DNA of 64,000 nucleotides, taken from contig CANKVU010000005.1 of the NCBI GenBank assembly GCA_947487205.1, positions 1 to 64,000 on the forward strand, written 5' to 3'. The translations under genes and the position numbers were made by a program. This DNA is from an uncultured Paracoccaceae bacterium (GTDB taxonomy: Bacteria; Pseudomonadota; Alphaproteobacteria; Rhodobacterales; Rhodobacteraceae). Below the pieces are notes generated by a model. It was not told the origin of the DNA and did no database searches. It saw only the letters and a program-made list of their open reading frames with translations. Positions 31,684 through 40,757 of this stretch are shown piece after piece (within the stretch, counting starts at the first letter, position 1; each line of letters starts with the position of its first letter).

Positions 31684-32721
31684 TCAGAGATAGGTGCGGT
31701 GGTAGCGGGCGCCGAGCGCGGTCAGGATCTCGTAGCCGATCGTTCCGGCCGCCTCGGCAAGATCGTCGATGCCGCCCTGGGGGCCGAGGATGTCGAGCGC
31801 CTCGGGCACCTCGGGGAGGTGCGACACGTCGGCGGTCAGCAGGTCCATCGAGACGCGCCCGACGAGCGGACAGGGCGTCGCGCCGTGCCAGAGCCGCGCG
31901 CGGTTGCCCATCGCCCGGATGATCCCGTCGGCATAGCCCGCCGAGAGGGTCGCCACGCGGGTGGGCCGCTCGGCCCGCCAGGTGCCGCCATAGCCGACGA
32001 TCTCGCCCGGGGCGACATCGCGGACCTGGATGACGGGGGCGGTCAGGCGCACGACCGCGCGCGCCTCGGCGAAGGGCAGACCGCCATAGAGCCCGATCCC
32101 GGGCCGCGTCACGTCGAAATGGTAGTCCCGCCCCAGGAGGACGCCGCCCGTCGCCCCGAGCGAGAGCGGCACGCCGAGCCCCTCGGTCAGGGAGCGGAAG
32201 GCGTCGCGCTGGCGCGCATTGGCCGCGTCCGCCGGATCGTCGGCGCAAGCCAGGTGGCTCATGACATGGACCGGGCGCTGCGCCATCACGAGATCGCGCG
32301 CGGCCGCCCATTCCACGGGTTCGAGGCCGAGGCGGTTCATGCCCGAATCGAGCTGCACCCCGAAGGGATGGCCGGGCAGCGCCTCGAAATGCCGGGTCAT
32401 CTGCTCGATCGAGTTGAGCATCGGGATCAGGGCATGCTCGCGCAGCAGCGGGGCGTCGCCGGGCATGTGGCCGGAAAAGACCATGATCGCCGCGTCGGGC
32501 CCGAGGGCGGCGCGGGCCGCGGCGCCTTCCTCGGCGACGGCGAGGAAGAAGGTCCGCGCGCCCGCGTCCCGCAGCGTCGTGGCGACGGGCGCGATGCCGA
32601 GCCCGTAGCCGTCGGCCTTGACCACGGCCGCGGTCTCGACGTCCGGGCCGGAGGCGGCGTCGAGGGCGCGCCAGTTCGCGGCCAGCGCGCCGAGATCGAT
32701 CTGGAGATGTGCGGTTCCCAT
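31684..32721 (-). CDS. alr: Alanine racemase
   Basis: 345 residues. Makes D-alanine for peptidoglycan with pyridoxal phosphate. Lys35 in [12 protein letters not shown] binds the cofactor; Tyr263 in [15 protein letters not shown] is the second catalytic base; RPGIGLYGG and [13 protein letters not shown] are conserved. Somewhat shorter than the ~360-residue norm but complete. Between dnaB and radA, as in related genomes. Confidence 0.93.
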   Translation of the reverse strand: MGTAHLQIDLGALAANWRALDAASGPDVETAAVVKADGYGLGIAPVATTLRDAGARTFFLAVAEEGAAARAALGPDAAIMVFSGHMPGDAPLLREHALIPMLNSIEQMTRHFEALPGHPFGVQLDSGMNRLGLEPVEWAAARDLVMAQRPVHVMSHLACADDPADAANARQRDAFRSLTEGLGVPLSLGATGGVLLGRDYHFDVTRPGIGLYGGLPFAEARAVVRLTAPVIQVRDVAPGEIVGYGGTWRAERPTRVATLSAGYADGIIRAMGNRARLWHGATPCPLVGRVSMDLLTADVSHLPEVPEALDILGPQGGIDDLAEAAGTIGYEILTALGARYHRTYL

Positions 32722-32841
32722 GGATGCGCTTGGTGTGTCAGGCGCCGCCGCCGGTCAAGGCGAATCGGGGGTGGCGGCCGCGGCACGGCGCCCCCGCGAT
32801 CGCCGGCAGGGCGCGGGGACGCCGCCCGGGCCGGAGGGCCT

Positions 32842-34332
32842 TCAGGGCTCGATCCGCGCGTTCTCCTGCCAGGGTTTCACCAGGTTGCCGAAGCGGGTGA
32901 AGCGGCCCTCGAACGAGAGTTCCACCGTGCCGATGGGGCCGTGGCGCTGCTTGCCGATGACCACCTCTGCCCGGCCGTGCAGGCGGGACATCTCGTCCTG
33001 CCAGGAGGCCATCTTGTCGAGCTCGTGGTCGCCGGGCTTCTCGCGCTCCTTGTAGTATTCCTCGCGGAAGACGAACATCACCACGTCGGCATCCTGCTCG
33101 ATCGAGCCCGATTCGCGCAGGTCGGAGAGCTGGGGGCGCTTGTCCTCCCGCGCCTCCACCTGACGGGAGAGCTGCGAGAGCGCGACCACGGGGATGTCCA
33201 GCTCCTTGGCGATCGCCTTGAGCCCTTGCGTGATCTCGGAAATCTCGTTCACCCGGTTCTCGTTGCGCCCGGTCCCGCGGACGAGCTGGAGATAGTCGAC
33301 GAAGAGGGCGTCGAGCCCGTGTTCCCGCTTCAGCCGGCGCGCCCGCGCGGCGAGCTGGCTGATCGGCAGGGCGGGGGTGTCGTCGATATAGAGCGGGCAG
33401 GCCTCCAGCGACTTGGCGGCCTCGACGAAGCGGCGGAACTCGGCCTCGCTCATGTCGCCGCGGCGGATCTGCTCGGAGGGAACCTCGGAGGCCTCGGAGA
33501 GAATCCGCGCGGCGAGCTGCTCGGCCGACATCTCGAGGCTGTAGAAGCCGACCACGCCGCCGTCCACGGCGCCGATGCTGCCGTCCGGCCGCTGTCCCTT
33601 GCGGAACGCCTTGGCGATGTTGAAGGCGATGTTGGTGGCCAGCGAGGTCTTGCCCATGGAGGGGCGCCCGGCCAGGATCAGCAGGTCGGATTGGTGCAGG
33701 CCGCCGAGCTTCTTGTCGAGATCCGTGAGCCCGGTGGAGATCCCGGCCAGCCCGCCGTCGCGCTGATAGGCGGCGTTGGCGACGTTGACCGCATCGGTCA
33801 CCGCGCGCAGGAAGGACTGGAAGCCCTGGGCCGACTGGCCGGCCTCGCCGAGCTTGTAGAGGGCCTGTTCGGCCTCCACGATCTGCTCGCGCGGCTCGGA
33901 GGCCACGTCGACCTTGGCCGCCTTGTCGGAGATGTCCTTGCCAAGGCCGATCAGCTTGCGCCGGATCGCCAGGTCGTAGAGCATCTGCGCGTAGTCGCGC
34001 GCCGCGTAGGCGCTGATCGCGGCACCGGCCAGCTTGACCAGGTAGGCCGGTCCGCCCAGCTCGGTCAGCCCCGGCTCGTCGGCGAGGAAGGATTTCAGTG
34101 TCACCGGGGAGGCGAGCTGGTTGCGCGCGATCCGCGCCGCGGCGACCTCGTAGATGCGGGCATGGACGGGGTCGTAGAAATGGCTCTCGTCGATGACCGA
34201 GGCGACGCGGTCGTACACGTCGTTGTTGGTCAGGATCGCGCCCAGAAGCTGCTGCTCGGCCTCGATCGAATGGGGCAGGTGCTCGATCGCGGCATCCCCG
34301 CCCTCGGGTGCGAAGGTCGTTACCTTGTTCAT
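32842..34332 (-). CDS. dnaB: Replicative DNA helicase DnaB
   Basis: 496 residues. Hexameric 5'-3' helicase of the chromosomal replisome. The N-terminal domain (about 15-120, LPHSIEAEQQLLGAILTNND) binds primase; the RecA core has Walker A AGRPSMGKTS (221-230), GFYSLEMSAEQLAARILSE (about 262-280), Walker B DALFVDYLQLV (341-351), and GRNENRVNEISEITQGLKAI; the C-terminus has LRESGSIEQDADVVMFVFRE. No intein. The 232 bases upstream (34333-34564) contain no gene. Confidence 0.96.
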   Translation of the reverse strand: MNKVTTFAPEGGDAAIEHLPHSIEAEQQLLGAILTNNDVYDRVASVIDESHFYDPVHARIYEVAAARIARNQLASPVTLKSFLADEPGLTELGGPAYLVKLAGAAISAYAARDYAQMLYDLAIRRKLIGLGKDISDKAAKVDVASEPREQIVEAEQALYKLGEAGQSAQGFQSFLRAVTDAVNVANAAYQRDGGLAGISTGLTDLDKKLGGLHQSDLLILAGRPSMGKTSLATNIAFNIAKAFRKGQRPDGSIGAVDGGVVGFYSLEMSAEQLAARILSEASEVPSEQIRRGDMSEAEFRRFVEAAKSLEACPLYIDDTPALPISQLAARARRLKREHGLDALFVDYLQLVRGTGRNENRVNEISEITQGLKAIAKELDIPVVALSQLSRQVEAREDKRPQLSDLRESGSIEQDADVVMFVFREEYYKEREKPGDHELDKMASWQDEMSRLHGRAEVVIGKQRHGPIGTVELSFEGRFTRFGNLVKPWQENARIEP

Positions 34333-34564
34333 GCCTGTGCCCTGCTCCTTGTCCCGGTGCGTTGCCGGTGACGTCCCGATTAGTCCCCGCGTGCCGATCC
34401 GATCAAGACGGGATAAGTCGGGGGATCGTTTTCCGCCGATCCCAACATCTGGATAGCCGGCGTGTCAAAGCTTCTTCATGTTGCGGCGCCGGATTGCCGC
34501 GCCGGCGCGGGCCCGATCCATCCCCAGATCCCTGTGGGTATGTGGACAAGTCCGGCGCCGCGGA

Positions 34565-35245
34565 TCAGTCCCCGGCGCGGGCCGCCTGCCAGCCGCGGGG
34601 GTCGTCGAGGAAGTCGTGGACGCCGGCCAGCGTCTCGGCATCGAAGCTGCCGCGCGCCTCGGCCGCCGCCAGGACGTCCCACCAGGTGCACAGGTGGTGG
34701 AGCCGCAGGCCGTGATCGCACAGGGTGCGCTCCGTCTCTGGGAAGATGCCGTAGGAGAAGATCACCGCCGTGTGGGCGCAGCTGGCCCCGGTCTCGCGGA
34801 TCGCATCGACGAAGGACAGCTTGGAGCCGCCATCGGTGGTCAGGTCCTCGACCAGGAGAACCCGGTCGCCCTCGGCCATGACGCCCTCGATCCGGGCGCC
34901 CCGGCCGTGGCCCTTGGGCTTCTTGCGGATGTAGGTCATCGGCAGGGCCAGCCGTTCGGCGATCATCGCGGCGAAGGGGATGCCCGCCGTCTCGCCGCCC
35001 GCGACGCCGTCGAAGGCCTCGAAGCCCGCGTCGCGCATCACCGTGGCGGCGAGGAAATCCATCAGCACCGACCGGATCCGGGGAAAGGAGATCAGCCGCC
35101 GGCAATCGATGTAGGTGGGCGAGGGCAGGCCCGAGGACAGGGTGAAGGGCTCGACCGCGTTGAAATGCACCGCGCCGACCTCGAGCAGCATGTCCGCCGT
35201 GAGGCGGGCGATCTCCTCGCGCGCCGGGAACGCCGCCGGGATCAC
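34565..35245 (-). CDS. pyrE: Orotate phosphoribosyltransferase
   Basis: 226 residues from GTG 35245, which overlaps the TGA of glpX (GTGA). Forms orotidine 5'-phosphate in pyrimidine synthesis. The PRPP motif is [18 protein letters not shown] (about 118-135), with [17 protein letters not shown] as the flexible catalytic loop and [15 protein letters not shown]. Belongs to the longer alphaproteobacterial PyrE type. Coupling to glpX by overlap indicates one transcript. Confidence 0.93.
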   Translation of the reverse strand: MIPAAFPAREEIARLTADMLLEVGAVHFNAVEPFTLSSGLPSPTYIDCRRLISFPRIRSVLMDFLAATVMRDAGFEAFDGVAGGETAGIPFAAMIAERLALPMTYIRKKPKGHGRGARIEGVMAEGDRVLLVEDLTTDGGSKLSFVDAIRETGASCAHTAVIFSYGIFPETERTLCDHGLRLHHLCTWWDVLAAAEARGSFDAETLAGVHDFLDDPRGWQAARAGD

Positions 35246-36228
35246 GAGGGGCGGCCCGTGGGCGAGCGCGAGACCGGGTTGCGGTAGGTCATGCGGCGCA
35301 CCGATCCGGTCTTGGAGCGCATGAGGATCGTCTCGGTCGTGAAGTAGCCGGGCTCGCGCCGGATGCCCTCGACCACGGAGCCGTCGGTGACGCCGGTGGC
35401 CGCGAAGATCACGTCGTCGGTCACGAGGTCGTCGCGGGTATAGACGCGGTCGAAATTGGTCACCCCGGCCTTGCGCGCGCGCTCCTTCTCGTCCTCGTCG
35501 CGGAACACCAGCCGGGCATACATCTGTCCGCCCATGCATTTCAGCGCGCCGGCGGCCAGCACGCCCTCGGGCGCGCCGCCCGAACCCATGTACATGTCGA
35601 TGCCGGTGCGCGCCGTCTCGGCGCAGTGGATGATGCCGGCCACGTCGCCGTCGGTGATCAGCCGCACGGCCGCGTCGGTCGAGCGGATGCTCTCGATCAT
35701 GTCCTCGTGGCGCGGGCGGTCGAGGACGCAGACGGTGATGTCGTGGGTGGAGACCCCCTTCGCCGCGGCGAGGGCGGACACCCTCTCGGAGGGGCTCATG
35801 TCCATGGTGACGACGCCGGGGCGGAAGCCCGGTCCAACCGCCAGCTTCTCCATGTAGACGTCCGGGGCGTGGAGCATCGAGCCGCGCGGCCCCATGGTGA
35901 TCACGGTCAGCGCGTTGGGCATGTCCTTGGCGGTGAGGGTCGTCCCCTCCAGCGGGTCGAGGGCGATGTCCACCTCGGGGCCCTCGCCGGTGCCGACCTC
36001 CTCGCCGATATAGAGCATCGGCGCCTCGTCGCGCTCGCCCTCGCCGATGACGACGGTGCCGCGGATCTCGAGCCGGTTCAGCTGCTCGCGCATGGCGTTG
36101 ACGGCGGCCTGGTCGGCGGCCTTCTCGTCGCCGCGTCCGATCCACTGCGCCGAGGCGAGGGCGGCGGCCTCCGACACCCGGGCGAGGCCCAGGGACAGCA
36201 TCCGGTCGTTGAAGTCCTTCGTCGGCAT
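35242..36228 (-). CDS. glpX: Class II fructose-1,6-bisphosphatase
   Basis: 328 residues from ATG 36228. Gluconeogenic and Calvin-type phosphatase; homologues are bifunctional with sedoheptulose bisphosphate in some species. [60 protein letters not shown] and [14 protein letters not shown] are the GlpX metal and substrate motifs. It lies downstream of hom, the usual Rhodobacteraceae order. Confidence 0.95.
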   Translation of the reverse strand: MPTKDFNDRMLSLGLARVSEAAALASAQWIGRGDEKAADQAAVNAMREQLNRLEIRGTVVIGEGERDEAPMLYIGEEVGTGEGPEVDIALDPLEGTTLTAKDMPNALTVITMGPRGSMLHAPDVYMEKLAVGPGFRPGVVTMDMSPSERVSALAAAKGVSTHDITVCVLDRPRHEDMIESIRSTDAAVRLITDGDVAGIIHCAETARTGIDMYMGSGGAPEGVLAAGALKCMGGQMYARLVFRDEDEKERARKAGVTNFDRVYTRDDLVTDDVIFAATGVTDGSVVEGIRREPGYFTTETILMRSKTGSVRRMTYRNPVSRSPTGRPS

Positions 36229-36366
36229 CTGGGGGCCTTTCCTGGGCTCGGGGGGGTGGCGCCTGTCTAGCCCGGTGCCGGCGGGGCACACAAGGCCGTT
36301 ACCCCGCGCGCCCCCCTGGCGCGGCGCGCGGGCGGTCGCGCCCGGGGGCGGTCGCGGTGGCGGGCC

Positions 36367-37659
36367 TCAGCCCGGGATCTCCTCGATCCGGAGGGCGACG
36401 GGCTCGCCCACGAGGACGCCGGTATCGGCCATCGCCGCGATGGCGCGGTCGAGGTCGGGACGGGCGGCCCGGTGGGTGACGATCAGCACCCGCGCCGTCG
36501 TCTCGACGTGGTCGTACTGGCGCATCCGGTCGATGGAGATGCCGGCCTCGCCCAGCGCGGCGGCGATCCGCGCCAGCGCGCCGGGCCGATCCTCCAGGTC
36601 CATCCGCAGGTAATAGGGCGCGGGCGTGCCCCCTTCGGCGCGGGCGACGGGGCGCAGCGACGCGGCCGGCTGGCCGAAGGTCGACAGGCGGGTGCCCCGC
36701 GCGATCTCCATGATGTCGGAGAGCACCGCGCTGGCCGTCGGCCCCTCGCCGGCGCCGGCGCCGCGCATGACGATCTGCCCGGCCGCGTCGCCTTCGAGCA
36801 CCACCATGTTGGTGGCGCCGTCGAGCTGGCTCAGGGGGGAATCGGCGGGCACGAGGCAGGGCGACATGCGCGCCTCGAGCCCGCTGCCGGTCATCTGCGC
36901 GACGCCCAGCAGCTTGACCTTGTAGCCCATGTCGGCGGCGTGGCGGATGTCGGCGATCGACACCCGCTCGATCCCTTCGAGCTGGACGCCGGGGAAGTCG
37001 ACCCGCGTGCCGTAGGCGATGGCGGCCAGGAGCGCGAGCTTGTGGCCGGCATCGATCCCGCCCACGTCGAGCTGCGGATCGGCCTCGAGATAGCCCAGCG
37101 CCTTGGCCTCGGCGAAAACGGTGTCGTAGGGCAGGCCGGCATCCTCCATCCGCGTCAGGATGTAGTTGCAGGTGCCGTTCATCACCCCCATGACCCGCTC
37201 GATCCGGTTGCCGGCGAGTCCCTCGGTCAGCGCCTTGACGCAGGGGATGCCGCCCGCCACCGCCGCCTCGAACCTGAGCGCGAGGCCCTTCTCCTCGGCG
37301 GCCTCGGCGAGTTCCTGGCCATGGAGGGCGAGCATCGCCTTGTTGGCGGTCACCACGTCCTTGCCGACCTCGATCGCGGCGCAGACCGTATCCTTGGCCG
37401 GTCCCGCCTCTCCGCCCATGAGTTCGACCACCACGTCCACGTCGTCGCGGGCGGCGAGGGCGACCGGATCGGCCTCCCACGCATAGGCGGCGAGGTCCAC
37501 GCCCCGGTCCTTGCCCCGCGAGCGGGCCGAGACGGCGGCGATCTCGACCGGGCGGCCGGCCCGCGCGGCGAGGAGGTCGGCGCGTTCCTGGACGATGCGG
37601 ACCACGCCCGTGCCGACGGTGCCGAGCCCCGCGATGCCGAGGCGGAGGGGGGTGGTCAT
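36367..37659 (-). CDS. hom: Homoserine dehydrogenase
   Basis: 430 residues from ATG 37659. Reduces aspartate semialdehyde to homoserine for Thr/Met. NAD(P) motif GIAGLGTVGTGVV (8-20); ELMGG; TANKAMLALHG; GGIPCVKALTEGLAGNRIER; MNGTCNYIL; AEAKALGYLEADPQLDVGG; lysine-rich catalytic region GHKLALLAAIAYG. A C-terminal ACT domain (about 350-430, LRMDLEDRPGALARIAAALG) implies feedback by threonine. The 138-base gap before glpX has no gene. Confidence 0.95.
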   Translation of the reverse strand: MTTPLRLGIAGLGTVGTGVVRIVQERADLLAARAGRPVEIAAVSARSRGKDRGVDLAAYAWEADPVALAARDDVDVVVELMGGEAGPAKDTVCAAIEVGKDVVTANKAMLALHGQELAEAAEEKGLALRFEAAVAGGIPCVKALTEGLAGNRIERVMGVMNGTCNYILTRMEDAGLPYDTVFAEAKALGYLEADPQLDVGGIDAGHKLALLAAIAYGTRVDFPGVQLEGIERVSIADIRHAADMGYKVKLLGVAQMTGSGLEARMSPCLVPADSPLSQLDGATNMVVLEGDAAGQIVMRGAGAGEGPTASAVLSDIMEIARGTRLSTFGQPAASLRPVARAEGGTPAPYYLRMDLEDRPGALARIAAALGEAGISIDRMRQYDHVETTARVLIVTHRAARPDLDRAIAAMADTGVLVGEPVALRIEEIPG

Positions 37660-37730
37660 GGGCGGACTCCTTCGTCGCAGGGGGCGGACCGCTGGCCCCA
37701 TATCCGCTTTCGCGACGGGATCAAAGGGTC

Positions 37731-38039
37731 CTAGCGCAGGGCCTGGGCACGGGCGCGGAGCCCGTCGGCGCGGCGCTGCGCCTCCGCGTCGGCGCCCGGC
37801 GCGTCGCCCCCGATCGCCGCGGCGCGGTCGCGCAGCGCCCCGGCCCGGCCCTCCAGATCCTGCCCGATCGCGGCATCGGCCGGGGGCATCGCCTCGGCAC
37901 GCCCGGTCACGTCGCCGAAGGGCACGAGGTCGGGATAATCGGCCCGCGCCACCCGGTCCCCCTCGGGAACGTCGAGGTCGGGAAAGCCGCAGGCGCAGAC
38001 GAGCGGCAGGAGGAGCGGGAGGAGGAGAGGAAGGCGCAT
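37731..38039 (-). CDS. Predicted small lipoprotein
   Basis: 102 residues from ATG 38039. MRLPLLLPLLLPLVCAC gives a short, hydrophobic signal with a lipobox-like V-C-A-C, the likely lipidated Cys being residue 17. The rest is acidic then helical with Ala/Arg heptads (QDLEGRAGALRDRAAAIG). No family named. Convergent context: downstream of hom's divergent start and before the ThiE-like gene. Confidence 0.6.
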   Translation of the reverse strand: MRLPLLLPLLLPLVCACGFPDLDVPEGDRVARADYPDLVPFGDVTGRAEAMPPADAAIGQDLEGRAGALRDRAAAIGGDAPGADAEAQRRADGLRARAQALR

Positions 38040-38117
38040 GGACCCGGTATGCTGCTTGGCCGGGGCCACGTTAGGCGCGGCGGCGGCGGCGGTCCAGCGT
38101 GAAACGGCGCGGGCGGC

Positions 38118-38732
38118 TCAGCCCATCGCGGCGCGCAGCGCGCCGAGCCGGGCGACGGGGTCGTCGTCGGACCAGATCTCCTCGCCGAAGGAGAGGAAGT
38201 CGGTCGTCCGCCAGAGCGCTCCGACCCGGTCCGGGTCGAGCCCGCCCTCGGCCACGACCGGAACCTCGATCGTCTCGGACCACCACGCGAAGAGGTCGTC
38301 GGGCGCGTGGCCGGCGCCCAGGTCGGGGCCGCCGACCGGCCCGAAGGAGACGTAATCCGCCCCCATCTCGCCGGCCGTCATGGCGTCGTGGCGCGAGGCG
38401 CCGCAGAAGGCGCCGACGATGGCCTCGGCCCCCAGGCCGGCGCGCGCGGCCTTCACCCGGCGGGCGCCGTCGCCCAGATGCACCCCGTCGAGCCCGGTGC
38501 GGCCGGCGATCTTCCAGTGGTCGGCCACGATCGCGGCCACGTCGCGCGGCTCGGTCACGGCCCGGATCGCGTCGGCGGCGCGGATCAGCACGTCCTCGTC
38601 CCGGGTGGCGAGGTCGAGGCGCAGGCAGGCGACGGGATGGGCGTCTAGGAGCCGCGCCAGCGTCTCGGGAAAGCGCGCGGCGTCGATCTCGGGCGGCGTC
38701 ACGAGGTAGATCTGCGGCGTCTCGGTGGTCAT
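38118..38732 (-). CDS. Thiamine-phosphate synthase family protein (ThiE/TenI-like)
   Basis: 204 residues from ATG 38732. TIM-barrel of the TMP synthase superfamily: IYLVTPPEIDAARFPE, LRLDLATRDEDVLIRAADAI, GVHLGDGARRVKAARAGLG, VGAFCGASRHDAMTAGEMGA, DYVSFGPVGG and VPVVAEGGLDPDRV. The GADYVSFGP and GGL phosphate motifs are kept, but the usual HLGQ-D and pyrophosphate-binding KT region are changed, so it may be a TenI-type or unassigned paralogue rather than the biosynthetic ThiE. Divergent from trmJ. Confidence 0.75.
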   Translation of the reverse strand: MTTETPQIYLVTPPEIDAARFPETLARLLDAHPVACLRLDLATRDEDVLIRAADAIRAVTEPRDVAAIVADHWKIAGRTGLDGVHLGDGARRVKAARAGLGAEAIVGAFCGASRHDAMTAGEMGADYVSFGPVGGPDLGAGHAPDDLFAWWSETIEVPVVAEGGLDPDRVGALWRTTDFLSFGEEIWSDDDPVARLGALRAAMG

Positions 38733-38830
38733 GGCATCCTCCTGCGGCGGGCCCGGACCGCGACATAGCGAAGCCGGGCGCGCTTGGCCATGCTTGCCCG
38801 CGGCGCGCGGCGCGGATAGGGGCGGGGCCC

Positions 38831-39550
38831 ATGTCAGACACACCGACCATGATCCTCGTCCGGCCGCAGATGGGCGAGAACATCGGCGCCGCGGCGCGCG
38901 CCATGATGAATTTCGGCCTGACCGACATGGCGCTGGTCGCGCCGCGGGACGGCTGGCCGAACCCGAAGGCCGCGGCCATGGCCTCGGGGGCGACGCCGGT
39001 GCTGGAGCGCGCCCGGCTGGGGGCGAATGTGGCCGAGGCGGCGGCGGGGTGCGACTTCGTCTTCGCCACCACCGCCCGGCCGCGCGACATGGTCAAGCCG
39101 GTCTACGACCCCGAGGGGGCGATGGAGGCGGCGCGGCGGATGATCGGGCAGGGGCGGCGCGTGGGCATCCTGTTCGGCCCCGAGCGGGCGGGACTGGACA
39201 ACGACGACGTGGCCCGCGCCAACGCCGTCGTCACGGTGCCGGTGAACCCGGATTTCCCGTCCCTTAACCTGGCGCAATGCGTGCTGCTGATGGGATACGA
39301 GTGGCGCCGCGGCGGCGTGGACCGGACCTTGCCCGCGGCCCCCGACGTGGCGCCCGCCGAGGAGGTGGAGCGGCTGTCGGCACATTGGGAGGAGCGGCTG
39401 GAGGCGTCCGGCTTCTTCTTTCCGCCCGAGAAGGCGCCGCACATGCGCCGCAGCATCCGCAACTTCTGGTCGCGGATGCCGCTGACGCGGGCGGACGTGC
39501 AGGTTCTCCACGGGGCGTTGCGGCAACTGGTCCGGGGCCGGGGCGGCTGA
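38831..39550 (+). CDS. trmJ: tRNA (cytidine/uridine-2'-O-)-methyltransferase TrmJ
   Basis: 239 residues from ATG 38831. SPOUT methyltransferase for position 32 of tRNA anticodon loops. ILVRPQMGENIGAAARAMMN with FGL (motif 1), RVGILFGPERAGLDNDDVAR (motif 2) and VTVPVNPDFPSLNLAQCVLL (motif 3, knot) are all present. C-terminal extension HMRRSIRNFWSRMPLTRADV is TrmJ-type. Confidence 0.92.
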   Translation: MSDTPTMILVRPQMGENIGAAARAMMNFGLTDMALVAPRDGWPNPKAAAMASGATPVLERARLGANVAEAAAGCDFVFATTARPRDMVKPVYDPEGAMEAARRMIGQGRRVGILFGPERAGLDNDDVARANAVVTVPVNPDFPSLNLAQCVLLMGYEWRRGGVDRTLPAAPDVAPAEEVERLSAHWEERLEASGFFFPPEKAPHMRRSIRNFWSRMPLTRADVQVLHGALRQLVRGRGG

Positions 39551-39611
39551 CTTGCGGCGCCGGGCGCGGCGGCATAGCTTCGCGCGCGATCCCAGAGCCC
39601 CGGAGGCAGCC

Positions 39612-40757
39612 ATGGCGGCGAAGCGCGCGATATTCCAGGAGGTCGAGGACACCTCCCGCCCCAAGGAGGCGCCGAAGGGGGGCATGATCGACGCCCGCCC
39701 GCGCGGCGCGCGGAACGCGGTGCGGATCTGGCTGGGGGTGCTTTTCGCCATGGTGGTCGCGATGATCGCGGTGGGCGGGCTGACACGGCTGACCGATAGC
39801 GGCCTGTCGATCACCGAATGGCGCCCGGTGACCGGGGCGCTGCCACCGATGAGCACCGCGGCGTGGGAGGCCGAGTTCGCCCGCTACCGGCAGATCCCCC
39901 AGTTCGAGTTGCAGAACAGCGCCATGACGCTGGAGGCGTTCAAGTCGATCTATTGGTGGGAATGGGGCCACCGGCAGCTCGGCCGGGCGATCGGGCTGGT
40001 CTGGGCGCTGGGATTCGCGGGCTTCCTGGTGGCGCGCAAGATCCCGCCCGGATGGACGGGGCGGCTGTTCGCCCTGGGCGTGCTCGGCGGGCTGCAGGGC
40101 GCGATCGGCTGGTGGATGGTGGCGTCGGGCCTGACCGGCGACATGGTCAGCGTCGCCTCCTACCGGCTGGCGACCCATCTGGGCCTGGCCTTCGTGATCC
40201 TGGGGCTGATCGCGTGGTTCATGCTGTCGCTGTCGCGGCCCGAGGCGGCGCTGATGCAGGCCCGGCGGGGGCGAGAGCCGCGGCTGGCGACGTGGTCGGC
40301 GGTCCTGCTGGGGGCGGCCTTCGTGCAGATCCTCCTGGGGGCGCTGGTGGCGGGGATCGATGCGGGGCGGAACTATACCGACTGGCCGCTGATGGCGGGC
40401 GGGTTCCTGCCGCCCGACCCGCTGCAGATCGAGCCGCTGTGGCGCAACTTCTTCGAGAATGACGGCACGGTGCAGTTCATGCACCGGATGGCGGGCTACG
40501 CGCTGGCGATCCTGGCCGTCGTCGTGTTCCTCAAGGCGCGGCGCTCGCCCTACCGCAAGACGCGCGCAGCCTATCACGCGATCATCGCCATGGTGGCGCT
40601 GCAGATCCTGCTGGGCATCGCGACGGTGATGTATTCCGCGCCCTGGCCGCTCGCCATCCTCCACCAGCTGGGGGCCGTGGCGCTGTGGGTGCTGATCCTG
40701 CGCGGGCGCCACCAGAACGCCTATCCCAAGGCGCAATCCCTCAGGGAGGCCGCATGA
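39612..40757 (+). CDS. ctaA: Heme A synthase (COX15/CtaA)
   Basis: 381 residues from ATG 39612, with GGAGG before it. Oxidises heme O to heme A for aa3 oxidase; eight membrane helices. GGLTRLTDSGLSITEWRPVT (about 56-75), YWWEWGHRQLGRAIG, TGDMVSVASYRLATHLGLAF, GRNYTDWPLMAGGFLPPDPL, QFMHRMAGYALAI and APWPLAILHQLGAVAL carry the paired heme-ligand histidines of the COX15 type. Four-base overlap with the following carboxypeptidase gene. Confidence 0.95.
   Translation: MAAKRAIFQEVEDTSRPKEAPKGGMIDARPRGARNAVRIWLGVLFAMVVAMIAVGGLTRLTDSGLSITEWRPVTGALPPMSTAAWEAEFARYRQIPQFELQNSAMTLEAFKSIYWWEWGHRQLGRAIGLVWALGFAGFLVARKIPPGWTGRLFALGVLGGLQGAIGWWMVASGLTGDMVSVASYRLATHLGLAFVILGLIAWFMLSLSRPEAALMQARRGREPRLATWSAVLLGAAFVQILLGALVAGIDAGRNYTDWPLMAGGFLPPDPLQIEPLWRNFFENDGTVQFMHRMAGYALAILAVVVFLKARRSPYRKTRAAYHAIIAMVALQILLGIATVMYSAPWPLAILHQLGAVALWVLILRGRHQNAYPKAQSLREAA

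Noticed and set aside
30193-34371. 1392-codon open frame on the plus strand
   Set aside because: Opposite-strand shadow of radA, alr and dnaB, all strongly supported.
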